Below the pieces are notes generated by a model. It was not told the DNA's origin, did no database searches, and saw nothing but the letters and a program-made list of their open reading frames with translations. The translations under genes were made by a program, and so were the position numbers. Source: Pseudoalteromonas undina (lineage in GTDB: Bacteria > Pseudomonadota > Gammaproteobacteria > Enterobacterales > Alteromonadaceae). From it: a stretch of 64,000 bases of DNA. Positions 25,895 to 36,529 of this stretch are shown here, piece after piece (within the stretch, counting starts at the first letter, position 1; each line of letters begins with the position of its first letter). The DNA lies in the NCBI RefSeq assembly GCF_000238275.3, contig NZ_AHCF03000003.1:1302001-1366000 (forward strand), written 5' to 3'.

Positions 25895-28396
25895 ATGATT
25901 TTTAAATTCTCATCTTCTAAAACACTTGTTGCAATCGCTGTTGCATCAAGTGTTATGTTAGCGGGTTGTACAGCAACCGCTACAACTTCTACTGACTCAT
26001 CTATTCAAACAAATACCACCGTTGCTATTGTTGTTAACACGCCCGCAGATTTGGGCGATTCAAAAATTACCCTTGAACAAGCGATGGCTCACCCTGATTG
26101 GATTGGACGCCAACCGCAAAGCGCTTTTTGGAGTGCAGATTCAAGTACCATCATTTACGCGCGTAAGCAGCAAGGTAGTGAGCTAAGAGATTTATTCGCT
26201 CAAGCTGTAAACTCACAAACAGCAGAGCAAGTGGCACTAGAAAAATTACACAGTGTTGGTTCAAGTAAAGCTGTTTTTTCAAACGATAAATCACTTCAAG
26301 CTTATGTGTTTGAGGGTAATGTATTTATCAAAAACGTAAAATCAGGCGCAATTAAACAAATTACGCAAAGCTCTGCGACAGAGTCAAAACCACAATTTTT
26401 AAACGACGGTAACTTAGCGTATCGCCAAGGTAATATCTTTTTTAAAGTAGATTTAACCACAGGTTTAACCCGTGAAATTGCCAACTTAAAACTGTCTGAT
26501 AAACCACAAGGCGTAAAAGAACCATCAACTTATATTGCCAAAGAGCAACATAAGCTGATTGATTACATTGCACTACAGCACAAAAATAAACAAGACAAGC
26601 ATGCGCGTAAAGAGCAAGTAAAAGCTAATAACAGCTCAATTGCTAACACCCATTATTATTTAGGCGATGGCAACACGGTTGATGAAGCCGAGCTTTCTCC
26701 AAATGGCGATGCGTTAATTGTTGTAGTACAAGAAAAAAGCTCATGGCGTGGTGAAGGCGATATTATGCCTAATTACATCACTGATGATGCGACGATAGAG
26801 CCTAAAAAAGTTCGCCGTCGCGTAGCTGATTCTAAAGAGCAAACCTCAGAGCTTGTTTATATTAACCTTGCAGATCAAAGCCAAACCACATTAGGCTTTA
26901 ATACCTTACCTGGTTTTGATGAAGATGTACTTGCTGAGGTTAAAAAAGAAAACTTCGCCCGTGAAGGTAAAACCTATAAATCTAAAAAACAACCTCGTGG
27001 TATAAACGTTATTTCAGATTGGGGTTGGAATCAATCACCGATCAGCTGGAACGATGATGGTAGCCAAGTAGCGATTATGCTTGAAGCATGGGATAACAAA
27101 GATCGTTGGTTAGCTACTGTAGATTTTGAAAATAACAAACTTGTCTCTCAACATCGACTACATGACGACGCATGGATTGCGTATGCGTTTAACGACTTTG
27201 GTTGGTTAAATGATTCCAATACTTTGTATTACTTATCAGAAGAGTCGGGCTATAGTCAACTTTATAAAAAGCCACTTGATGGTAAAGCCACTGCGCTTAC
27301 CATGGGTAAATTTGAAGTATCTAATTTAACCCTTACTGATGACAATAGTGCTATTTACTATAAAGCGAATATTGAGCATCCAGGCCTTTATGAAATATAC
27401 CGCGTTAACCCACAAACAGGTGATAGCGAGCAAGTAACAGACTTAAACGGCATGACGGATTACACTTTAAGCCCTGATCAGTCTAAGTTATTATTAAAGC
27501 ACTCTAAAATTACCATGCCGACTGAACTTTATGTGGCTGAGGCTAAAGCAAACACAACGGCAACTCGTTTAACTAACACGGTATCTGACGCGTTCTTAGC
27601 TAAAAAACTAACGGCGCCTAAAATTGTTGCTGTACCTTCAAGCCATACAGAACAGCCAATATACGCCAAAGTTTATTACCCAGCGGATTACCAAGAAGGT
27701 GAAACAGGTAAAAACCGTAAAGCGGTTATTTTTAACCATGGTGCCGGTTACCTGCAAAATTCACACATGGGTTGGTCTGGTTACTTTCGCGAATTTATGT
27801 TCCATTCATTACTTGCCGATGAAGGTTACGTAGTGATGGATATGGATTACCGAGCATCAAAGGGGTATGGCCGAGATTGGCGTACTGCTATTTACCGCCA
27901 AATGGGAACACCTGAAACACAAGATTTAGCTGATGGCGTAAAATGGATGGCTGAAAATGCTAACGTTGATACTCAAGCGGTTGGTACTTACGGTGGTTCA
28001 TACGGCGGATTTATGACCTTTATGGCGTTATTTACCGCGCCAGACTTGTTTCAATCAGGTGCTGCGCTTCGCCCTGTGACTGATTGGGCACATTATAATA
28101 CAGGCTATACTTCTAACATTTTGAATCACCCAGATGTTGACCCAATTGCTTATGAGCGTAGTTCACCTATTTACTATGCAGAAGGGCTTAAAAAGCATTT
28201 ATTAATAAATGCGCCGATGGTTGATGATAATGTATTTTTTCAAGATTCAATTCGTTTAGTACAGCGTTTGATAGAACTTGAGAAAGAAAACTTTGAAACA
28301 GCAATCTTTCCAGTAGAGCCGCATGGTTTTGTGCAGCCTTCGAGCTGGTTAGATGAATACCGTCGAATTTATAAGCTGTTTAAAGAAACACTATAA
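25895..28396 (+). CDS. S9-family prolyl oligopeptidase lipoprotein
   Basis: The protein has 833 residues. The lipobox LAGC (about residues 21-24) marks a periplasm-facing lipoprotein. Residues about 60-560 form the beta-propeller of DPP-IV/acyl-aminoacyl-peptidase type, and the C-terminal 260 residues are the hydrolase domain. The nucleophile is Ser702 in GGSYGGF; the acid is probably in MVDDNVFF and the His in EPHGF. It cleaves small peptides, often after proline. It is a single gene with a strong terminator. Confidence 0.92.
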   Translation: MIFKFSSSKTLVAIAVASSVMLAGCTATATTSTDSSIQTNTTVAIVVNTPADLGDSKITLEQAMAHPDWIGRQPQSAFWSADSSTIIYARKQQGSELRDLFAQAVNSQTAEQVALEKLHSVGSSKAVFSNDKSLQAYVFEGNVFIKNVKSGAIKQITQSSATESKPQFLNDGNLAYRQGNIFFKVDLTTGLTREIANLKLSDKPQGVKEPSTYIAKEQHKLIDYIALQHKNKQDKHARKEQVKANNSSIANTHYYLGDGNTVDEAELSPNGDALIVVVQEKSSWRGEGDIMPNYITDDATIEPKKVRRRVADSKEQTSELVYINLADQSQTTLGFNTLPGFDEDVLAEVKKENFAREGKTYKSKKQPRGINVISDWGWNQSPISWNDDGSQVAIMLEAWDNKDRWLATVDFENNKLVSQHRLHDDAWIAYAFNDFGWLNDSNTLYYLSEESGYSQLYKKPLDGKATALTMGKFEVSNLTLTDDNSAIYYKANIEHPGLYEIYRVNPQTGDSEQVTDLNGMTDYTLSPDQSKLLLKHSKITMPTELYVAEAKANTTATRLTNTVSDAFLAKKLTAPKIVAVPSSHTEQPIYAKVYYPADYQEGETGKNRKAVIFNHGAGYLQNSHMGWSGYFREFMFHSLLADEGYVVMDMDYRASKGYGRDWRTAIYRQMGTPETQDLADGVKWMAENANVDTQAVGTYGGSYGGFMTFMALFTAPDLFQSGAALRPVTDWAHYNTGYTSNILNHPDVDPIAYERSSPIYYAEGLKKHLLINAPMVDDNVFFQDSIRLVQRLIELEKENFETAIFPVEPHGFVQPSSWLDEYRRIYKLFKETL

Positions 28397-28412
28397 ATAG
28401 CGGTAAGTTAAT

Positions 28413-28441
28413 AAAAAAACGCCACAATGTGGCGTTTTTTT
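28413..28441. terminator. bidirectional terminator between S9 peptidase and rhombosortase genes
   Basis: A long stem AAAAAAACGCCAC / GTGGCGTTTTTTT with loop AAT lies between convergent genes and overlaps the rhombosortase stop region. Confidence 0.85.
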
Positions 28442-29027
28442 ATTCTTTATTTTTGCTGATGAATTTAATAATTAAAGGAACGCCCAACAATGCGCCGCCA
28501 ATCGCGCCAATTAAATGTGCATCAACAGCCACCGTTGAGTTTATCAATGCGCCTATATCAGCACTAGGGCCATTTATTTGTTCAGCGATTAGCTTTACCC
28601 ACACACCAATAAACAACACATAACCCGATTTAAGTCCAACAGTGATATCTTTTATGGCTCCCCAAATGATCACGCCATGCAAAACTGCACTAAGCCCTGT
28701 GTAAATTGTAATTGTGGGGCAAAACCAAAAAACACCTAAGCCACACCAAATTGCCAATGTGGCAATATTAAAGCTATATCTGCTTGGGGATGTGTACTCA
28801 CCATGCAATAACCAAATAAGCGCGATACCGGCACAATTCAGCCCTAAGTGCGCCCAATTGGCATGTACAAATTGGCTGGTAAACAAACGCCACAGTTGGC
28901 CTTGTTCAATCAGTTGACGATTAAATTCAAGTTCGTTGTTTATACCCAGCCATGCTAAGAAAGTACTTAATACAATTAAACATAAGGGAGGGAAAACATA
29001 GCGCGGCTGAAGAGGTAAATTAAGCAT
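28440..29027 (-). CDS. rhombosortase, rhomboid-family intramembrane protease
   Basis: The protein has 195 residues and about six membrane helices. Rhombosortase marks are present: WRLFTSQFVHANWAHLGLN in the first loop, GLSAVLHG with the likely nucleophile Ser, and DAHLIGAIGG with the catalytic His. Members process proteins carrying a C-terminal GlyGly-CTERM signal, usually secreted proteases destined for attachment to the cell surface. No GlyGly-CTERM protein is visible in this window, so its substrates must lie elsewhere. No exact gene symbol is assigned, although rrtA would be the family name. Confidence 0.82.
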   Translation of the reverse strand: MLNLPLQPRYVFPPLCLIVLSTFLAWLGINNELEFNRQLIEQGQLWRLFTSQFVHANWAHLGLNCAGIALIWLLHGEYTSPSRYSFNIATLAIWCGLGVFWFCPTITIYTGLSAVLHGVIIWGAIKDITVGLKSGYVLFIGVWVKLIAEQINGPSADIGALINSTVAVDAHLIGAIGGALLGVPLIIKFISKNKE

Positions 29028-29122
29028 TTAGCGATCATTTTTATATTTATTTTTGCATATTGTGCCTGTTTAACTTTAAGATGCCAATTATCTTCCATGC
29101 AATTTAAGTTTATTAAGTGATT

Positions 29123-30901
29123 ATGAATTTTAAGCTCAACTGTTTATTCGCACTGACTCTAAGTGCCTTGTCTTTTCCTTTGTTTGCACAAAACGCTAGC
29201 ACAATTGAAACACGTGAACCTGAAGCGGCCACAGGTGTTGTACATAAGCAATTAGTGGCTGGCGATAAGTACATGGTAGCCGCCGCTAATCCGTATGCTT
29301 CACAAGCAGGTAAAGCCATTTTAGCGCAAGGCGGCAGTGCGGTTGATGCCGCTATTGCCACCCAATTAGTACTTACATTAGTTGAGCCGCAATCATCAGG
29401 TATTGGCGGTGGTACCTTTATGATGTATTACAATAAAGCTAATAATAAACTCACCAGCTTTGATGGCCGTGAAACCGCGCCGAGTAATGCCGATGAAAAC
29501 CTGTTTTTAAATAAACACGGCAACGCAGTAAAATGGATTGAAGCGGTTGTAGGTGGGCGCTCTGTAGGCGTACCCGGTATTTTACATGCATTTGCCAGCG
29601 CTCATAAACAGTATGGCACCTTACCTTGGGCTAGCTTATTTAAACCTGCAATTACCCTTGCTGAGCAAGGGTTTGAAGTATCGCCTCGATTACATGGGTT
29701 ACTGGTTAGGCAACTAAACCCAGGCGTAATGAGTATGCCGGTGATTAATGAGTATTTTTTCCCTAATGGCAAAGTAATTGAAGTAGGTAGTATTAAAAAA
29801 AATCAGCCATTAGCTAATTTATATAAAGACATTGCTTCAAAAGGGATAGATGCGTTTTACAAAGGCGATAACGCCAAAGCTATGGTAAAAGCAGTACAGC
29901 AGTCAAAAATTGCGCCTGGTAAATTATCTGAGCAAGATCTTGCTAATTACAGCAGTAAAGAGCGTGCACCCGTTTGTATAAAATACCGAGTTTATAATGT
30001 TTGCTCTATGGCGCCGCCAAGTAGTGGCGGTATCTCAGTACTACAAATTTTAGGCTTGCTTGAACACAAAAACATGGCAAACATTAAAGCCAATAGCGCA
30101 GAGGCAATTCATTACTTTAGCCAAGCGTCACGTATTGCGTTTGCCGATCGTAATAAATACATTGGCGATCCTGACTTTACCCAAGTACCTACTCAAGAGT
30201 TATTAAATAAAGACTATATTGCCACCCGCGCAAAATTAATTACTGAAAAAGATCAAAAAGCATTGCCAGGCAACCCTGTTGATCACTTAAGCTATGCAAA
30301 TGATGATTCTTTTGAATTGCCCTCTACCTCGCATGTATCAATTGTGGATAGCAAAGGCAATGCTGTTTCAATGACCAGCTCTATTGAAATGGCGTTTGGC
30401 TCAACAGTGATGGTTAATGGTTATATTTTAAATAATCAGTTGACTGATTTTTCACTTTCGCCACGTAAAAATGGCAAATTAGTGGCCAATAGGGTCGAAG
30501 CGCATAAACGCCCGCGTAGCTCAATGTCACCGGTGATGGTATTTAACCAAGATGGCAGCTTACGTTTAGTGGTGGGCTCTCCTGGTGGGAGTCGTATTAT
30601 TGATTATGTAGCGCAAGTGGTTATTGGTGTTCTAGATTGGGATTTAAACGCCCAACAAGCCATTAATCTACCGCGTACTACTAATCGTAATGATTATACT
30701 AGCCTTGAGAAAGGTACTGAGCTTGAAGCGCTTGTACCGGAGCTTGAAGAGCGCGGCCATGATGTACGTGTTATTGACCTAAACTCAGGCTTGCATGCGG
30801 TAGAGGTAAAAAACAACCGTTTGTATGGCGCTGCCGATCCGCGCAGAGAAGGGATGGCGTTATCTGATTTAAGTAATAATAAAGCCTCATTTAAATTTTA
30901 A
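29123..30901 (+). CDS. ggt: gamma-glutamyltransferase
   Basis: From ATG 29123 the protein has 592 residues; a GTG six bases upstream is a weaker alternative. A signal peptide (about 1-20) sends it to the periplasm. The precursor splits at Thr402 (PST|SHVSIVD: the catalytic Thr begins the small subunit). Substrate-binding blocks VEPQSSGIGGGTFM, DGRETAP, MAPPSSGGI and VVGSPGGSRI are all present. It transfers or hydrolyses gamma-glutamyl groups of glutathione. A terminator follows at 30914-30940. Confidence 0.95.
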   Translation: MNFKLNCLFALTLSALSFPLFAQNASTIETREPEAATGVVHKQLVAGDKYMVAAANPYASQAGKAILAQGGSAVDAAIATQLVLTLVEPQSSGIGGGTFMMYYNKANNKLTSFDGRETAPSNADENLFLNKHGNAVKWIEAVVGGRSVGVPGILHAFASAHKQYGTLPWASLFKPAITLAEQGFEVSPRLHGLLVRQLNPGVMSMPVINEYFFPNGKVIEVGSIKKNQPLANLYKDIASKGIDAFYKGDNAKAMVKAVQQSKIAPGKLSEQDLANYSSKERAPVCIKYRVYNVCSMAPPSSGGISVLQILGLLEHKNMANIKANSAEAIHYFSQASRIAFADRNKYIGDPDFTQVPTQELLNKDYIATRAKLITEKDQKALPGNPVDHLSYANDDSFELPSTSHVSIVDSKGNAVSMTSSIEMAFGSTVMVNGYILNNQLTDFSLSPRKNGKLVANRVEAHKRPRSSMSPVMVFNQDGSLRLVVGSPGGSRIIDYVAQVVIGVLDWDLNAQQAINLPRTTNRNDYTSLEKGTELEALVPELEERGHDVRVIDLNSGLHAVEVKNNRLYGAADPRREGMALSDLSNNKASFKF

Positions 30902-30913
30902 ACCATGTATAAT

Positions 30914-30940
30914 AAACAGCAGGTTTGCTGCCTGCTGTTT
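30914..30940 (+). terminator. terminator after ggt
   Basis: A ten-pair perfect stem (AAACAGCAGG / CCTGCTGTTT) has a seven-base loop, 13 bases past the ggt stop codon. Confidence 0.75.
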
Positions 30941-31258
30941 TAAATGTAACAGATTAATAGTTAATAACTATTTGGTTGAAAATAGCATGTTAACTAACGT
31001 AAAAAAATTAGCAAACCTAAACATAATTGGCACTGTTGTAACCATTAAACAAAGCACGCACATTATTTAATGCGCGTTTAACGTTTTAAACCCACATCAG
31101 GCAGCTAACATATTCACCAAATATGAGTGGCTTTATACTAAAGTAGCGCTTGTATTTGTACATTTTCAATGGTCTGACAAGCTTAAATGTCATTGCAATT
31201 TAGCCTTTAACAATGATAATGGCAGATCATTATTTAAGATTCAGTAAAGCTTGGAAAT
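30941..31258. other. upstream region of the malic enzyme gene
   Basis: About 320 bases follow the ggt terminator. The region must hold the malic enzyme promoter; I could not pick a convincing -35/-10 pair, operator or small gene. Confidence 0.35.
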
Positions 31259-32953
31259 ATGACTACAAATACCGATCCAAATTATCTTTATATTCCTTAT
31301 TCTGGCCCAGGCCTAATTGAAACCCCATTATTGAATAAAGGAAGTGCATTTAGCCAAAAAGAGCGTGAAAACTTTAATCTTGCTGGTTTACTTCCACCTC
31401 GTTACGAAACAATAGAAGAGCAAGTTGAGCGTTGTTACCAACAGTACTCAAGTTTTAATGACAACTTAAATAAGCACATTTATTTACGTGCCATTCAAGA
31501 CAATAACGAAACGCTTTACTACCGTTTGGTACGCGATCATATTGAAGAAATGATGCCTATTATTTACACCCCAACGGTGGGTGATGCCTGTGAGAAGTTT
31601 TCTGATATTTATCGCAGTGCACGTGGTTTGTTTATTTCTTATGAAGATCGCTTTCAAATTGACGATATTTTACGTAATGCCACTAAAGGTAAAGTTAAAG
31701 TTATCGTGGTTACCGATGGCGAACGTATTTTAGGCTTGGGCGACCAAGGTATTGGCGGTATGGGTATTCCAATTGGTAAGCTCTCTTTATATACCGCCTG
31801 TGGTGGTATTAGCCCAGCGTACACATTACCGGTTATGCTTGATGTAGGCACGAATAACGAAAAACTATTAAACGACCCAATGTACATGGGTGCACGCCAT
31901 AAGCGTATTGCGCAAGATGAATACGATGAGTTTTTAGATTTATTCATTAAAGCGGTTAAGCGTCGTTGGCCAAGCGTATTACTGCAATTTGAAGATTTTG
32001 CACAACCAAATGCTATGCCATTATTAAAGCGTTACCGCAATGAAATTTGTAGCTTTAATGATGACATTCAAGGCACTGCATCGGTTACTGTGGGTTCATT
32101 ATTAGCAGCGTGTCGTGTTAAAGGTGCTAAACTTTCGACTCAAAAAGTTGTGTTTGTAGGCGCAGGATCTGCAGGCTGTGGTATTGCTGAACAAATTGTT
32201 AGCACTATGGTGGCCGAAGGTATCAGTGAAGCACAAGCTCGCAGCCAAGTATTTATGGTTGACCGTTTTGGTTTATTAACTGATGGCATGGAAGGCTTAC
32301 GCGACTTCCAACAAATGTTAGCGCAACCAACGAGCTGCCTAGCCGATTGGACTTACAGCGGCGAATACGCGTCATTATTAGATGTAATGCACTGTGCAGA
32401 ACCAGATATTTTAATTGGTGTATCAGGTCAACCGGGCTTATTCACTGAGCAAGTTATTCGCGCTATGCACGCAAACTGTGAAGCACCTATTATTTTCCCG
32501 TTAAGTAATCCATCTAAACAAGTAGAAGCTTACCCAGAAGATGTTATTAAATGGACTGATGGTAAAGCGATTGTAGCTACAGGTAGCCCATTTGAGCCTG
32601 TTGTTTATAACGGCGTTACTTACCCAATTCCTCAATGTAATAACAGCTACATTTTCCCAGGTATTGGCTTAGGTGTAATTGCTGCTAAAGCAACGCGTAT
32701 TACCGATGCGATGCTAATAATGTCGAGTGAAATGTTGGCAGAGTCATCACCATTAGCTAATACGGGCAAAGGTAGCTTATTACCTGCGCTAACAGAAATT
32801 GAAACACTAAGTAAACGTATTGCATTTGCAGTCGCTAAAAAAGCAATTGAAGAGGGCGTTGCTCTTGAAATTTCAGATGATGCTCTGTGGGCAGCCATCG
32901 ACAGAAACTACTGGTTACCGAAGTATCGTAACTACAAGCGTTGCAGCATTTAA
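31259..32953 (+). CDS. maeA: NAD-dependent malic enzyme (oxaloacetate-decarboxylating)
   Basis: The protein has 564 residues, the length of the large bacterial malic enzymes. [40 protein letters not shown] and [13 protein letters not shown] contain the substrate and metal residues. [15 protein letters not shown] is the Rossmann dinucleotide loop, and [13 protein letters not shown] is the late signature. It converts malate to pyruvate and CO2, reducing NAD+. It is a single gene ending in a terminator. Confidence 0.95.
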   Translation: MTTNTDPNYLYIPYSGPGLIETPLLNKGSAFSQKERENFNLAGLLPPRYETIEEQVERCYQQYSSFNDNLNKHIYLRAIQDNNETLYYRLVRDHIEEMMPIIYTPTVGDACEKFSDIYRSARGLFISYEDRFQIDDILRNATKGKVKVIVVTDGERILGLGDQGIGGMGIPIGKLSLYTACGGISPAYTLPVMLDVGTNNEKLLNDPMYMGARHKRIAQDEYDEFLDLFIKAVKRRWPSVLLQFEDFAQPNAMPLLKRYRNEICSFNDDIQGTASVTVGSLLAACRVKGAKLSTQKVVFVGAGSAGCGIAEQIVSTMVAEGISEAQARSQVFMVDRFGLLTDGMEGLRDFQQMLAQPTSCLADWTYSGEYASLLDVMHCAEPDILIGVSGQPGLFTEQVIRAMHANCEAPIIFPLSNPSKQVEAYPEDVIKWTDGKAIVATGSPFEPVVYNGVTYPIPQCNNSYIFPGIGLGVIAAKATRITDAMLIMSSEMLAESSPLANTGKGSLLPALTEIETLSKRIAFAVAKKAIEEGVALEISDDALWAAIDRNYWLPKYRNYKRCSI

Positions 32954-32966
32954 TGCTTCATTACTA

Positions 32967-32990
32967 AAAAACAGGCTTTTGCCTGTTTTT
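32967..32990 (+). terminator. terminator after maeA
   Basis: The stem AAACAGGC / GCCTGTTT has loop TTTT and a T-tract. Confidence 0.75.
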
Positions 32991-33060
32991 TTATGCTTGT
33001 TCATCGGCAATTAACCACATAAGGTGTTAACTAAGGCAATCAATTTAAAAGGATAGACCT

Positions 33061-33771
33061 ATGAAAACACTTTCGATTTTAACGGCTGCTTTGCTAAGCA
33101 CGTCAGCCTATGCAACTAATGCCCCTGAAGAGCCTCATATCTATGTAAAAGGTGAAGCATCGGTAACGACTATGCCAGATCATGTTTTATTAACAGTGGG
33201 TATTACGGAAATAGATAAAAACTTAATTGCCGCAAAAAAACAAACTGATACTACGATGGCCAGTGCAATTAGTTTAGTAAAAAAACTAGGCGTAGCTGAT
33301 GCAGATATTAATGCTGGTCAAATCTCAATCTATCGTGATAATCAATATAACCGCGAAACAGGTAAGCAAGAGTTTACCGGGTTTAAAGTATCCAGAACGC
33401 TTACAATTAAACTCTCTGCGATTAATAAATACCCTGAGCTTTTACAAAGTTTAGTTAATAACGGTATTAATGAAATTAGACAGACGCAGTTTTTAGCGAG
33501 CAACTATGATGAGCTGCACAAAAAAGCACAAAAATTAGCTATTAAACAAGCTAAAGCAGCGGCAAAAGAGTTAACTGATGATTTTGATGTTGAATTGAAA
33601 GGCTTATATAGTGCGTCTTTAAGTCCGCTTGATATGCCATCAGTACCTTACATGCGCAGTGAAAAAGTAATGATGGCTGATGGTGCACCGAGTAACTATG
33701 TACCCGATGCATATCATGCTGGTGAAATTACAATAAGCGCATCAAGTTACGCAATTTATTATATTGATTAA
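33061..33771 (+). CDS. SIMPL-domain (DUF541) periplasmic protein
   Basis: The protein has 236 residues with a signal peptide (about 1-19, STSAYA) and AAAGGA upstream. The SIMPL pattern is clear: IYVKGEASVTTMPDHVLLTVGI, VKKLGVADADINAGQI, FTGFKVSRTL and LVNNGINEI, followed by KAQKLAIKQAKAAAKELT. Relatives include E. coli YggE, which lowers oxidative stress by an unknown mechanism. Its last four bases overlap the convergent DUF2254 gene. Confidence 0.85.
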   Translation: MKTLSILTAALLSTSAYATNAPEEPHIYVKGEASVTTMPDHVLLTVGITEIDKNLIAAKKQTDTTMASAISLVKKLGVADADINAGQISIYRDNQYNRETGKQEFTGFKVSRTLTIKLSAINKYPELLQSLVNNGINEIRQTQFLASNYDELHKKAQKLAIKQAKAAAKELTDDFDVELKGLYSASLSPLDMPSVPYMRSEKVMMADGAPSNYVPDAYHAGEITISASSYAIYYID

Positions 33772-35129
33772 GCTCTTATAGGTGGGTGGCGCTCAAATCG
33801 TGCCACCAACTGCTTTCCTTGTGACTCACTAATACGCACAATGGCATACAGCATATTACTAATCTCTTGACGATCGTATTCGTTAACTATGTGCTGATTA
33901 ATATCATCAACAATAGCATTTAAATAATTAAACACACTGTTTCGTGCATCCACATTCTCATTAGCAATAAATAAAATATTTTTAAATGCTTCAATAACGT
34001 TAGTCATTACATAGGCATCGGCTTTTGCATAATTGCGTAAAGGGGTGAAGTTATCATGAAGTAGTTCATCAAAACTTGTTTCATGAAAGTACAACAATGG
34101 TTGCTCATCTTTTTCATAGCATGAATAATTTATTGCATTAATCTTTAGTCGTTCTATTAATAATATACTCAACATATCAATAGATTTAACGGCAGTACCC
34201 GGATCGTTTATTCCTGGGCTCATAGCTTTTACGGCAATTTCTGATATTTGTGTTAACCCATAGCGGTAATGGTCGCTAATGTATTCTTCTATATAAAAAA
34301 TAAAGCAGTCTAAAATTTTCTCAATCAACTCTTCGTTCTCAGATATGCCCTTATTACACTTTAAAAACGGGTAACCTTTAACTGTAAAATAACCTTGCTT
34401 AACCGTAATAAACAGCTCAATATTTTCATCTGCTAGTAGGGCACATAATTTATTAGAATGAACCCCTTTGTAGTAACCCTCGGTTGTACTGTTTATTGAA
34501 TGCCAGTTTGAAAACTCGGGAAAGTTATCCACGGGGTTTTCGTCTTGCATCTTGATAATGTCTTGAATTTCTTTTTTTGTTTGCCTAAACAAGCCATTTA
34601 ATACGTTATCTACTTGTATTGCTTTTGAAATAGAATGAATAAAAAATACAAATAACCCTAAAGATATTAACCCAAAAACAAGCGCAAACAACACACCAAG
34701 AGCAGGAATAGCGGTATTACCATTATCGAGTTTGTTGATATTTATCAGCATTATTATTGAATAAATAATACTACCCAAATAAAAACCTAAAACCATTTGG
34801 TGTGATTTACGGGTAATGAGCCCAGGAACAACTCGAGGTGATAAGCTTGCACTGGCTGAATTTAATACCACCATCACCATAGAAAAACTAAATACTGTTA
34901 ACGAAATAATGCTGCCAGCGAGGGTGCTTAAAATGGTACGTGCGTTTTCTGCGCTATCAACTAATATAAATGAAATTAGTGATTTAAGTTTCTCAATAGG
35001 GGCTAAGTACTCGACTGACATCGTCAGCACAGCAAAAAATAAAAAAGCAACAGATAATAAAGAGGGATAAAACCCAATACTGTTAATTATTTCGCGGTAG
35101 CTATTGGTTATTTTTGTTCTTAAATACAT
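33768..35129 (-). CDS. DUF2254 membrane protein
   Basis: The protein has 453 residues. The N-terminal 170 residues carry about four membrane helices; the family block NARTILSTLAGSIISLTVFSFSMVMVVLN with ASLSPRVV lies after the second. A large cytoplasmic domain follows, containing AVKAMSPGINDPGTAVKSI, the other family signature. The function of DUF2254 is unknown. It converges on the SIMPL gene with overlapping ends. Confidence 0.9.
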   Translation of the reverse strand: MYLRTKITNSYREIINSIGFYPSLLSVAFLFFAVLTMSVEYLAPIEKLKSLISFILVDSAENARTILSTLAGSIISLTVFSFSMVMVVLNSASASLSPRVVPGLITRKSHQMVLGFYLGSIIYSIIMLININKLDNGNTAIPALGVLFALVFGLISLGLFVFFIHSISKAIQVDNVLNGLFRQTKKEIQDIIKMQDENPVDNFPEFSNWHSINSTTEGYYKGVHSNKLCALLADENIELFITVKQGYFTVKGYPFLKCNKGISENEELIEKILDCFIFYIEEYISDHYRYGLTQISEIAVKAMSPGINDPGTAVKSIDMLSILLIERLKINAINYSCYEKDEQPLLYFHETSFDELLHDNFTPLRNYAKADAYVMTNVIEAFKNILFIANENVDARNSVFNYLNAIVDDINQHIVNEYDRQEISNMLYAIVRISESQGKQLVARFERHPPIRA

Positions 35130-35251
35130 ATTATCCTTACTTATTACGATACCAATCTATAAATCACTCTAGCATATTTGATACTAAAGTAAGTGATTTT
35201 ACAGCTTAAGTTATGTGTTATTATTGCTTAAAAATTTAATGGAAAAATACT

Positions 35252-35620
35252 GTGATTATATCGAGTTATGCGGCTTTACTGGCACTATATTATATTTACC
35301 TGAGTATTAATGTTGTAAAAATACGCAAGGCTGAAGGCATTTCACTTGGTAATGGGAGCCATCCTGCGCTTGAACGTGCAACTCGAGCTCATGGGAATTT
35401 TATTGAGTATGTACCAATTAGCCTAATTTTACTTTTCTTATTAGAGTATCAAGGCTTAGCAAGTCATTATATGCATGCACTTGGGGGTTTGCTATTTATA
35501 AGCCGTGCACTTCATGGCTCAGCTATTAGTACTAACAATTTGAAAGCACGTGTATTAAGTATGATGATGACATTTGCTATTCTTTTTGTAAGTTCCTTAA
35601 TTTTATTGTTAAGTCGATAA
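35252..35620 (+). CDS. MAPEG-family membrane protein
   Basis: The protein has 122 residues with four membrane helices. It starts at GTG, a choice fixed by position after a stop upstream. The MAPEG signature RATRAHGNFIEYVPISLIL is in the second quarter and RALHG follows. The family comprises glutathione S-transferase- and peroxidase-like membrane enzymes; bacterial members are mostly uncharacterised. The SBP-like gene begins seven bases after its stop, so the two may share a transcript. Confidence 0.87.
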   Translation: MIISSYAALLALYYIYLSINVVKIRKAEGISLGNGSHPALERATRAHGNFIEYVPISLILLFLLEYQGLASHYMHALGGLLFISRALHGSAISTNNLKARVLSMMMTFAILFVSSLILLLSR

Positions 35621-35626
35621 ATAAAG

Positions 35627-36523
35627 ATGCGATTCGCTATTGTTTTTATAAACTTATGTTTTGCCACTTCGTTGGTGTCATTTGTATGGGCAATAGAAAA
35701 TGACAATAGCAATCAAAGTATTGATGGTTTAAATTATGTTTATCCTAAAACGATGCGAGTTGGTGAAGATGAAATTCTTTATCCGTTAGTTTTATTGAGA
35801 ACGGCCTTACAATACAGCGGCGCAAAATATACATTAAAAGCATCGAGTATTTCTATGCCTCAAAGCCGCTCATTAAAACAAATTATACATAATGATGAAG
35901 TCAACGTTGCATGGACCATGACTTCACAGCAGCGAGAAAAAGAGCTATTGCCCGTAAGAGTGCCTATTTTTAAAGGTTTATACGGGTGGCGTTTACTTGT
36001 CACTACACAGAATAAACAAAAAAAATTATCAAGCTTAAAAAAAATTGATGACTTTAAAGGTATCCACTTTATTCAAGGTCACGACTGGCCAGATACTCAA
36101 GTTTTATTAGATAGTGGATTAACGGTATCAACATCAATTGAATACAGCTCATTATTTAATATGTTAATAAAAGGCAGAGGAGATGTATTTCCTCGATCGT
36201 TGCTTGAGGTTGAAACGGAGCTAAATACCTTTAAAGGTGATGCAAAACTTACAACTCTTCCTCAGTTAATACTGCAATACCCAAGTGCAATTTACTTCTT
36301 TTTTAGTAAAGATACGCCCGAGTTGGCCTATGCAGTTGAAAATGGCTTAGCGGTCATGCGTAAAAATGGCGAGTTTGACCGCTTATTTAATGCGTATCAT
36401 CGCAGTGCCATTGAGCACGCAGATATTAAAAACAAGATTATTATTAGATTAGAAAACAAAAACTTACCCTTATTAACACCACTTGATAATACTTCACTTT
36501 GGTTTTCAGAAAAAGACATGTAA
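35627..36523 (+). CDS. periplasmic substrate-binding-like protein (family 3 type)
   Basis: The protein has 298 residues and a signal peptide (about 1-22, TSLVSFVWA). The two-lobe family 3 layout is visible: YVYPKTMRVGEDE, then GLYGWRLLVT, LKKIDDFKGIHFIQGHDWPD, RGDVFPRSLLEVETEL and LAVMRKNGEFDRLFNAYH. There is no transporter gene beside it, so it may be a stand-alone sensor or binding protein. The ligand is unknown. It is followed after six bases by a sulfotransferase gene. Confidence 0.75.
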   Translation: MRFAIVFINLCFATSLVSFVWAIENDNSNQSIDGLNYVYPKTMRVGEDEILYPLVLLRTALQYSGAKYTLKASSISMPQSRSLKQIIHNDEVNVAWTMTSQQREKELLPVRVPIFKGLYGWRLLVTTQNKQKKLSSLKKIDDFKGIHFIQGHDWPDTQVLLDSGLTVSTSIEYSSLFNMLIKGRGDVFPRSLLEVETELNTFKGDAKLTTLPQLILQYPSAIYFFFSKDTPELAYAVENGLAVMRKNGEFDRLFNAYHRSAIEHADIKNKIIIRLENKNLPLLTPLDNTSLWFSEKDM

Positions 36524-36529
36524 AACCCC

